Below the pieces are notes generated by a model. That model had not been told where the DNA came from, did not search any database, and was given only the letters and a program-made list of their open reading frames with translations. A program made the translations under genes and the position numbers. 46,287 nt of DNA from positions 1 to 46,287 of the forward strand of contig NZ_JAEIOI010000008.1 in NCBI RefSeq assembly GCF_021375795.1. The letters run 5' to 3'. This DNA comes from Pseudomonas anguilliseptica (GTDB taxonomy: Bacteria; Pseudomonadota; Gammaproteobacteria; Pseudomonadales; Pseudomonadaceae). Each line of letters opens with the position of its first letter. Position 1 is the first letter of the stretch. Below, in pieces: positions 33,111 to 42,463 of this stretch.

Positions 33111-33767
33111 ATGCGAATTCTATTGGTCGAAGATGACAAGGCCCTCGGCGAGGGCATCCGTACTGCACTCAAGCCCGAGGGTTACACCGTTGACTGGGTG
33201 CAGGATGGCAGCAGTGCGCTGCATGCCCTGACCAGCGAAAGTTTCGAGCTGGCGATCCTCGACCTCGGCCTGCCGCGCATGGATGGCCTGCAAGTGCTCA
33301 AACACCTGCGCGCTGCCGCCAATCCGGTGCCGGTGCTGGTGCTGACCGCCCGCGACTCGACCAGTGACCGCATCGCCGGGCTGGATGCCGGTGCCGACGA
33401 CTACCTGGTCAAACCCTTCGATGTCGCCGAACTCAAGGCGCGCCTGCGCGCCCTGCTGCGGCGCAGCTTCAACCGCCCACAACCGGCGCTGGAATACCGT
33501 GGCATCAGCCTCGACCCGGTCAGCCAGGCCGTCAGTTACCAGGGCCAGGCGGTCAATCTGCCGCGCAAGGAATTCCTTCTGCTGCACGAGTTACTCGCCC
33601 AACCGGGCCGGGTGATGACCCGCGACAAGTTGCAACAGGCCCTCTACGGCTGGGACGAAGAGCTGGAGAGCAACGCCCTGGAAGTACACGTGCACCACCT
33701 GCGCAAAAAATTCTTTCCCGAACTGATCCGCACTGTACGCGGCGTCGGCTACCTGGTGGATAAATAA
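33111..33767 (+). CDS. OmpR-family response regulator (PmrA/QseB-like)
   Basis: A 218-residue protein. The receiver domain has the acidic pair Asp8/Asp9, phospho-acceptor Asp51 (LAILDLGLP) and Lys101 (LVKPFD). A winged-helix DNA-binding domain follows, with LPRKEFLLLHELL and SNALEVHVHHLRKKF. Overall it is closest to the PmrA/QseB/CprR branch, whose members bind TTAA-containing direct repeats such as the one at 28701. One nucleotide separates its stop from the sensor kinase start, so they form a cognate pair. Confidence 0.9.
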   Translation: MRILLVEDDKALGEGIRTALKPEGYTVDWVQDGSSALHALTSESFELAILDLGLPRMDGLQVLKHLRAAANPVPVLVLTARDSTSDRIAGLDAGADDYLVKPFDVAELKARLRALLRRSFNRPQPALEYRGISLDPVSQAVSYQGQAVNLPRKEFLLLHELLAQPGRVMTRDKLQQALYGWDEELESNALEVHVHHLRKKFFPELIRTVRGVGYLVDK

Positions 33768-33768
33768 C

Positions 33769-35238
33769 ATGCCGAAGTTGTTGCGCTCGATCCGCGCACG
33801 TTTGCTGGTCCTGCTGCTGTCACTGTTGAGCGTCACCCTGGGGCTGATCAGCCACAAGATCTACAGCGATGCCAGCCATGAAGTGGAAGAGCTGTTCGAC
33901 GCCCAACTGGCGCAAACCTCCCGGGTGCTGATGGGCCTGGTTCGTCACGAGTTGTCCGCCGACTCGCGCCGCGACCTGCAAGCGGCGCTGGATGAAGCCC
34001 TGCTGCTGAAGAACAGCCCGCGCAGCCTCGACGGCCTGCTGGGGCACAGCTACGAAAGCAAGCTGGCCTTCCAGATGCTCAATGACAACGGTGAGCTGGT
34101 GTTCCAGTCCGCCAGTGCGCCCAAAGGCCTGCTGATGGAAATGATCAGCCAGCTTGGCCTCAGCCTGCCGGCCGGCGAGCAACCGTTAAACGAGCGCCTC
34201 AACCGTCTGGCCAAATACCTCAGTGGCTATCACACCCTGACCCTGGGTGAGCACCGCTGGCGGGTATTTGTGCTGCACGACAACGTCGACCATCACTGGG
34301 TACTGGTGGGCGAACGCGAAGATGTACGCGGCGAGCTGTCCGGCAAGATTGCCCGACGCAGCCTGCAACCGCTGCTGATCGGCCTGCCGCTGCTGGCATT
34401 GCTGCTCTGGCTGGCGGTGGGGTTTGGCTTGCAGCCCCTGCAACGCATGGCCGAGTCGATCCGCGGCCGCGCACCGGACAACCTTGCACCGCTGATTTTC
34501 GGCCCGCTGCCGCAGGAGCTGGAGCCCATGGGCGCTTCGCTCAATCGCCTGCTGATGCAGGTCAACCAGCTGCTGGATCAGGAAAAGCGCTTTATCGCCG
34601 ATGCCGCCCACGAGCTGCGCACGCCGCTGGCAGTACTGCGCATCCACGCCCAGAACGCCCTGGAAGCCCCCGACCCGCAGGACCGCAACGATGCCCTGCG
34701 CCAGCTCGGCACAGGCGTCGAACGCGCCACCCGGGTAGTGGCTCAATTGCTGACGCTGGCCCGCCTGGACCCCAATGTGGTGCAACTGGCGATGGGCGAA
34801 CTGGACCTGCTCGGTTTTGTGCGCAACGAGCTGGCAGAACTGATCCCGCTGGCCCTGGCGCGTCATCAGGAACTCGACCTGGATGCTCTGGAGCCGGCGG
34901 ATTATCAGCTGATCGCCGATGGCCCAAGCCTCGGCACATTGCTGCAGAACCTGATCAGCAATGCCGTGCAATACACCCCCGACAGTGGCCGTATCCGGGT
35001 GCAGCTGGACGCCCAGGCAGACGCCATTATCCTGCGCGTACAGGACAGCGGCCCGGGCGTAGCCGAAGCGCAGCGGGAAAAACTCTTCGAACGCTTCTAT
35101 CGCCTCGGCGCGGGTCAAGGCGCCGGCCTTGGCCTGTCCATCGTGCGCCGGGTAGTGGAGCTGCACCGTGGCAGCATCAGCCTCGGTGACTCACCGCTGG
35201 GCGGTTTGGAAGTCGCTGTGCGTCTGCCCAGACGCTAA
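33769..35238 (+). CDS. Sensor histidine kinase (PmrB/QseC-like)
   Basis: A 489-residue protein. First membrane helix about 11-30, a periplasmic region of roughly 165 residues, second helix about 199-220, HAMP-like linker, then HisKA with phospho-His281 (AAHELRTPLAVL), the N box (NLISNAVQY), DSGPGVAE and GLGLSIV. It signals to the upstream regulator. The periplasmic region has no cluster of acidic ExxE iron-binding motifs as in PmrB, so the signal is open. Its stop overlaps the convergent lldR stop by 3 nt. Confidence 0.9.
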   Translation: MPKLLRSIRARLLVLLLSLLSVTLGLISHKIYSDASHEVEELFDAQLAQTSRVLMGLVRHELSADSRRDLQAALDEALLLKNSPRSLDGLLGHSYESKLAFQMLNDNGELVFQSASAPKGLLMEMISQLGLSLPAGEQPLNERLNRLAKYLSGYHTLTLGEHRWRVFVLHDNVDHHWVLVGEREDVRGELSGKIARRSLQPLLIGLPLLALLLWLAVGFGLQPLQRMAESIRGRAPDNLAPLIFGPLPQELEPMGASLNRLLMQVNQLLDQEKRFIADAAHELRTPLAVLRIHAQNALEAPDPQDRNDALRQLGTGVERATRVVAQLLTLARLDPNVVQLAMGELDLLGFVRNELAELIPLALARHQELDLDALEPADYQLIADGPSLGTLLQNLISNAVQYTPDSGRIRVQLDAQADAIILRVQDSGPGVAEAQREKLFERFYRLGAGQGAGLGLSIVRRVVELHRGSISLGDSPLGGLEVAVRLPRR

Positions 35239-36005
35239 CGCGTGCTACCGCGGCGTTGTGCCCGCTCTTCACGGCGGGCCTGCTGCTGCACTTCGGCGAG
35301 CACTTCCTGCACGTAGTCGATATGCCGGTTGGAGAGCGCGCGGGCGTCCTCGGCGCGGCCTTCGATAATCGCCTGGTACAGCGTGCGGTGCTGCTCGATC
35401 AGCATGTCGCGGGTTTCATCACGCTGGGCGTACATGCCGCCGATATTGGTCACCACATTACGCTTGAGCAGGTCGAACAGCCCACGAATGGTGTGCAACA
35501 GCACAGCGTTGTGGCTGGCTTCGGCAATCGCCAGGTGGAAGTTGGCATCGGCGGCGCCCTCTTCGGCACGGGTCACCTTGCCGCTGCGGCTGTAACAGTC
35601 CTGCAGCGCCGCGAAGGCGTCGGTCAGGCGCTGGCGATCCAGCTCGGTGGCGCGCTGCGCAGCATAAAAAGCACAGGAGCCCTCGAGGGTGTGGCGAAAC
35701 TCCAGCAGGTCGCGCTGCGCGTCGGGGTTGCGTTCCAGCAGGTGCAACAGCGGGTCACTGAAGGTCGAGCCCAGGCTCTCCGCCACATAGTTGCCGCCAC
35801 CGTGCCGGCTGACCAGCAAGCCCTTGGCCGCCAGCTTCTGGATCGCTTCACGCAGCGACGGCCGGGAGACACCGAATTGCTCGGCCAGCACCCGCTCGGC
35901 GGGCAAGCGCTCACCGGCCTTGAGCGTGCCTTCGAGAATCATGGTTTCCAGTTGGCTGACGATATCGTCCGACAAACGGCGCTGGCGCACCGATCCCACT
36001 TCCAT
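35235..36005 (-). CDS. lldR: Lactate-responsive GntR/FadR-family repressor LldR
   Basis: The protein has 256 residues. The start at 36005 is chosen by GGAG spacing; the frame extends to 36092 without family similarity. The winged helix (RLPAERVLAEQFGVSRPSLREAIQKLAAKGLL) is of FadR/PdhR type, followed by the all-helical FCD effector domain with metal-binding histidines (FHLAIAEASHN, EQHRTLYQAI). It is divergent from lldP, with a perfect LldR palindrome between. Known homologues repress lldPDE and are released by D- or L-lactate. PA4769 is the likely orthologue. Confidence 0.9.
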   Translation of the reverse strand: MEVGSVRQRRLSDDIVSQLETMILEGTLKAGERLPAERVLAEQFGVSRPSLREAIQKLAAKGLLVSRHGGGNYVAESLGSTFSDPLLHLLERNPDAQRDLLEFRHTLEGSCAFYAAQRATELDRQRLTDAFAALQDCYSRSGKVTRAEEGAADANFHLAIAEASHNAVLLHTIRGLFDLLKRNVVTNIGGMYAQRDETRDMLIEQHRTLYQAIIEGRAEDARALSNRHIDYVQEVLAEVQQQARREERAQRRGSTR

Positions 36006-36175
36006 ATCCCGCACTCCACTGGTTTGACCACCTGCCATGGGCCTTTGCGGCCCGCTGCCGGCAAGCCTATCGCCGCTGGTCCGGCCTCGCAAGACGCACC
36101 CTTACGACCAAAGTCGTAAGGCAGCTAATTGACAGTTCGACGGCCGCACTTTTACCCTGACCGCGCAGTCTTGTA

Positions 36176-36192
36176 AATTGGTATTACCAATT
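36176..36192. promoter_or_regulatory. LldR operator
   Basis: AATTGGTATTACCAATT is a perfect palindrome around a central base, matching the FadR-subfamily LldR/PdhR site AATTGGTnnnACCAATT. It sits between lldR and lldP, 140 bp before the lldP start. Confidence 0.9.
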
Positions 36193-36235
36193 AACCACAC
36201 TAAAACAATTCCAAGAATCCTACGAGGTCTCCCCC

Positions 36236-36319
36236 ATGCCGGCTCTATTGCTTCTATCCGCCGCAGCGCTTCAGCCCGATGCGTACCCGCATTCACCCAT
36301 GCGCACCGCGCAGCGTTAA
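36236..36319 (+). CDS. Possible 27-residue leader ORF upstream of lldP
   Basis: ATG 36236 has GAGG 9 nt upstream and runs 27 codons to TAA at 36317-36319, ending exactly where the lldP ribosome site AAGGAGAG begins. It is hydrophobic at the N-terminus (MPALLLLSAAAL). The placement would let translation of the leader influence lldP initiation. It may also be chance; no homologue is recognised. Confidence 0.35.
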   Translation: MPALLLLSAAALQPDAYPHSPMRTAQR

Positions 36320-36331
36320 GGAGAGACCACT

Positions 36332-38026
36332 ATGTCGACAGGTCTTCTTGCCCTACTGGCGTTTTCGCCCATCCTGCTCGCCGCCATTCTGCTGATCGGC
36401 CTGCGCTGGCCAGCCAAACATGCCATGCCCCTGGTCTACCTGCTCACCGCCGGCGTCGCGCTGTTCGCCTGGGACATGAGCTTCAACCGCGTGCTGGCCT
36501 CCACCGTGCAGGGGTTGCTGATCACCCTCGGCCTGCTGTGGATCATCTTCGGCGCGATTCTGCTGCTTAACACCCTCAAGCATTCCGGCGGCATCACCGC
36601 AATTCGCGCCGGCTTTGCCACCATCAGCCCGGATCGGCGCATCCAGGCGATCATCATCGCCTGGCTGTTTGGCTGCTTTATCGAGGGTGCGTCCGGCTTC
36701 GGCACGCCTGCGGCCATCGCCGCGCCGCTGCTGGTGGCCATCGGTTTCCCGGCCATGGCGGCGGTGATGCTCGGCATGCTGGTGCAAAGCACGCCGGTGT
36801 CCTTCGGCGCGGTGGGCACGCCGATCATCGTCGGAGTCAACACCGGCCTGGACTCGGCCACCATCGGCGCACAGCTGGTTGAGCAGGGTTCGTCCTGGGC
36901 GCAGTTTCTGCAGTTGATCACCAGTGAAGTGGCGATCATTCACGCCGTTGTCGGCACCGTGATGCCGCTGGTGATGGTGCTGATGCTGACCCGTTTCTTC
37001 GGTGCCGAGAAAAGCTGGAAAGCCGGCTTTGAAGTGCTGCCATTCGCGATTTTCGCCGGCCTGGCCTTTACCGTGCCTTACGTACTGACCGGGGTGTTCC
37101 TTGGCCCTGAGTTCCCATCACTGGGTGGTGGTCTGATTGGCCTGGCAATTGTCACCAGCGCTGCACGTGTGGGTTTTCTGCTGCCAAAAACCACCTGGGA
37201 TTTCGCCCCGGCGGACAAATGGCCGAGCGAGTGGCTAGGCTCCGTGGAGATGAAACTCGACGACCTGACCGCCAAACCGATGAGTGCCCTGCGCGCCTGG
37301 CTGCCCTATGTGCTGGTTGGCATGCTGCTGGTGATCAGCCGGGTATTCCCTGAAGTGAGCGCGGCGCTGAAAAGTGTGGCGCTGAAATTTCCCGACCTGC
37401 TGGGTGAGGCGGGGATTGGTGCCAGCTTCGATCCACTGTACCTGCCGGGCGGGATTCTGGTCACTGTGGTCATCGCCACCTTCTTCTTCCACGGCATGAA
37501 ACTGCGCGAGCTGGGTACTGCGGTAAAAGAATCGTCCAGCGTGTTGCTCAGTGCCGGCTTCGTGTTGCTGTTTACCGTGCCGATGGTGCGCATCCTGATC
37601 AACTCCGGGGTCAATGCTGCCGAGCTGTCGAGCATGCCGATCCTGATGGCGCGCTGGGTGGCCGACAGCGTGGGCGGTATCTATCCGCTGCTGGCACCGA
37701 GCGTGGGTGCCCTGGGCGCTTTCATTGCCGGCTCCAACACCGTCAGCAATATGATGTTCAGCCAGTTCCAGTTCGGCGTGGCCAGCAGCCTGGGGATCTC
37801 CAGCGCGCTGATCGTGGCGGTGCAGGCGATCGGCGCTGCCGCCGGCAATATGGTGGCGATCCACAACGTTGTCGCCGCCTCGGCTACCGTGGGCCTGCTG
37901 GGCCGTGAAGGCAGCATCCTGCGCAAGACCGTCTGGCCTACCCTGTACTACGTGCTGTTTACCGGCCTGATCGCATTGTTCGCGGTGTATGTGCTGGGCG
38001 TCAGCGACCCGCTGATGGCGAGTTGA
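36332..38026 (+). CDS. lldP: L-lactate permease
   Basis: The protein has 564 residues and about thirteen to fourteen membrane helices. Characteristic LctP segments are seen: FGCFIEGASGFGTPAAIAAPLLV, SFGAVGTPIIVGVNTGL and GAFIAGSNTVSNMMFSQFQ. It imports L- and D-lactate and often glycolate with protons. It follows AAGGAGAG and is the first gene of the lactate operon under LldR. Orthologue of PA4770 by context. Confidence 0.95.
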   Translation: MSTGLLALLAFSPILLAAILLIGLRWPAKHAMPLVYLLTAGVALFAWDMSFNRVLASTVQGLLITLGLLWIIFGAILLLNTLKHSGGITAIRAGFATISPDRRIQAIIIAWLFGCFIEGASGFGTPAAIAAPLLVAIGFPAMAAVMLGMLVQSTPVSFGAVGTPIIVGVNTGLDSATIGAQLVEQGSSWAQFLQLITSEVAIIHAVVGTVMPLVMVLMLTRFFGAEKSWKAGFEVLPFAIFAGLAFTVPYVLTGVFLGPEFPSLGGGLIGLAIVTSAARVGFLLPKTTWDFAPADKWPSEWLGSVEMKLDDLTAKPMSALRAWLPYVLVGMLLVISRVFPEVSAALKSVALKFPDLLGEAGIGASFDPLYLPGGILVTVVIATFFFHGMKLRELGTAVKESSSVLLSAGFVLLFTVPMVRILINSGVNAAELSSMPILMARWVADSVGGIYPLLAPSVGALGAFIAGSNTVSNMMFSQFQFGVASSLGISSALIVAVQAIGAAAGNMVAIHNVVAASATVGLLGREGSILRKTVWPTLYYVLFTGLIALFAVYVLGVSDPLMAS

Positions 38027-38035
38027 TACACGCCG

Positions 38036-38065
38036 CACTGCGCGCTGCCGGAGCGGCGCGCAGTG
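38036..38065 (+). other. Strong hairpin between lldP and lldD
   Basis: CACTGCGCGC (38036-38045) pairs perfectly with GCGCGCAGTG (38056-38065) around a 10-nt loop. It lies right after the lldP stop and has no T-run; an mRNA-stability or processing element that sets different expression of the permease and dehydrogenases is plausible. Confidence 0.6.
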
Positions 38066-38104
38066 ACGTTTCGCTACAACCCTTTTTCCTGCTTGGGTGA
38101 TTCC

Positions 38105-39259
38105 ATGATCATTTCTGCCTCCACCGACTACCGCGCCGCCGCCCAGCGCCGGCTGCCGCCGTTTCTGTTTCACTACATCGACGGCGGCGCTTACGCCGAG
38201 CACACCCTCAAGCGCAACGTCGCCGACCTGGCGGACATTGCCCTGCGCCAGCGCGTGCTGCGCAATATGTCGGAACTGAGCCTGGAAACCCGCCTGTTCA
38301 ATGAAACCCTGAGCATGCCGGTGGCCCTGGCCCCGGTCGGTCTGACCGGCATGTACGCCCGTCGTGGTGAAGTACAGGCCGCCAAGGCCGCTGCCGCCAA
38401 GGGCATTCCCTTTACCCTGTCGACCGTTTCGGTGTGCCCGATTGAAGAGGTCGCGCCAGCCATCGACCGGCCGATGTGGTTTCAGCTGTATGTGCTGAAA
38501 GATCGTGGTTTTATGAAAAACGCTCTGGAACGCGCCAAGGCCGCCGGCGTCACCACCCTGGTGTTCACCGTCGATATGCCGGTGCCCGGCGCCCGTTACC
38601 GCGATGCCCACTCCGGCATGAGCGGCCCGAATGCGCCCGTGCGGCGCATGCTGCAAGCCATGACCCACCCGCGCTGGGCCTGGGATGTCGGCCTGCTCGG
38701 CAAACCCCATGACCTCGGCAATATCTCCGCTTACCGGGGCAACCCCACGGGCCTGGCCGACTATATCGGCTGGCTGGGCAACAACTTTGATCCCTCGATC
38801 AGCTGGAAGGACCTGGAGTGGATTCGTGAGTTCTGGGACGGCCCGATGGTGATCAAAGGCATCCTCGATCCTCAGGATGCCAAGGACGCCGTGAGCTTCG
38901 GTGCCGACGGCATCGTCGTCTCCAACCACGGCGGCCGCCAACTCGATGGTGTGATGTCCAGCGCCCGCGCGATGCCGGCAATTGCCGATGCGGTAAAAGG
39001 CCAGTTGGCCATTCTTGCCGACTCTGGCATCCGTACCGGCCTGGACGTGGTACGCATGATCGCCCTCGGCGCGGACACGGTGATGCTCGGCCGCGCCTTT
39101 ATCTACGCCCTGGCCGCCGACGGTGGCGCAGGCGTGAGCAACCTGCTGGAGCTGATCGAGAAGGAAATGTGCGTGGCCATGGTGCTGACCGGTGCCAAGT
39201 CGATCAGCGAGATCAATGCCGATTCATTGGTGCGCGAACTGCACCACGCTGCGTCCTGA
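38105..39259 (+). CDS. lldD: L-lactate dehydrogenase (FMN, quinone-linked)
   Basis: The protein has 384 residues; ATG 38105 matches the conserved LldD start MIISASTDYR, and the longer frame from 38063 lies in the hairpin region. FMN alpha-hydroxy-acid dehydrogenase signatures include the active site SNHGGRQLDG with His275 and Arg278, YDGGAY-like HYIDGGAY near residue 25, and ADSGIRTGLDVVRMIALGADTVMLGR binding the FMN phosphate. It oxidises L-lactate to pyruvate at the inner membrane. The last gene of the operon starts 25 nt downstream. Confidence 0.95.
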   Translation: MIISASTDYRAAAQRRLPPFLFHYIDGGAYAEHTLKRNVADLADIALRQRVLRNMSELSLETRLFNETLSMPVALAPVGLTGMYARRGEVQAAKAAAAKGIPFTLSTVSVCPIEEVAPAIDRPMWFQLYVLKDRGFMKNALERAKAAGVTTLVFTVDMPVPGARYRDAHSGMSGPNAPVRRMLQAMTHPRWAWDVGLLGKPHDLGNISAYRGNPTGLADYIGWLGNNFDPSISWKDLEWIREFWDGPMVIKGILDPQDAKDAVSFGADGIVVSNHGGRQLDGVMSSARAMPAIADAVKGQLAILADSGIRTGLDVVRMIALGADTVMLGRAFIYALAADGGAGVSNLLELIEKEMCVAMVLTGAKSISEINADSLVRELHHAAS

Positions 39260-39284
39260 CGCTGCCTCTAACTTCGGAGCCTGC

Positions 39285-42092
<2,808 letters not shown>

Positions 42093-42163
42093 GTGACCAA
42101 CGGCCCGGTCGCCGAGCGAGGGCTTTCTATACTGAAAGCCCTACCTATCGCTGGAGCCTTGTC

Positions 42164-42409
42164 ATGCGCCGTCTTGCCACGTTCCTTGCAACCGCACTCC
42201 TCAGCACTTCGCTCTGGGCCATGCACTGCCCGGCGGATATGGCCAAAATCGATAATCTGCTGAAAAACGACCCGCCGAGCGACGCCACGGTACTCGCGCA
42301 AGTGCAGCAGCTACGCGCCGAAGGCGAAGCTTTGCACAAGGCCGGTAACCACGGTGAGTCGGCCAAGGTCCTGGGTGAGGCCCTGAAGCTGCTCGAAGCC
42401 AGCGAGTAA
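42164..42409 (+). CDS. Small exported hypothetical protein
   Basis: An 81-residue protein; TGGAG lies 8 nt before ATG 42164. A signal peptide (about 1-19, ending LWA) precedes a short mature chain HCPADMAKIDNLL... with a predicted helical C-terminus (VLAQVQQLRAEGEALHKAGNHGESAKVLGEALKLLEAS) like one TPR unit. Periplasmic, function unknown. It follows the lactate operon by 71 nt but has its own leader. Confidence 0.7.
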   Translation: MRRLATFLATALLSTSLWAMHCPADMAKIDNLLKNDPPSDATVLAQVQQLRAEGEALHKAGNHGESAKVLGEALKLLEASE

Positions 42410-42434
42410 TGTGCGCGGGTAACACGGGCCATAT

Positions 42435-42458
42435 GCCTTCAGCCAAATAGCTGAAGGC
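42435..42458. terminator. Probable bidirectional terminator
   Basis: GCCTTCAGC pairs with GCTGAAGGC around a 6-nt loop, between convergent genes ending at 42409 and 42464. The T-tail is poor (GTTGCTT). Confidence 0.5.
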
Positions 42459-42463
42459 GTTGC

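Noticed and set aside
37235..38941. Long antisense open frame over lldP and lldD
   Set aside because: It spans two well-identified genes and their gap and has a low-complexity composition rich in His, Gln and Gly, as shadows of high-GC genes do.
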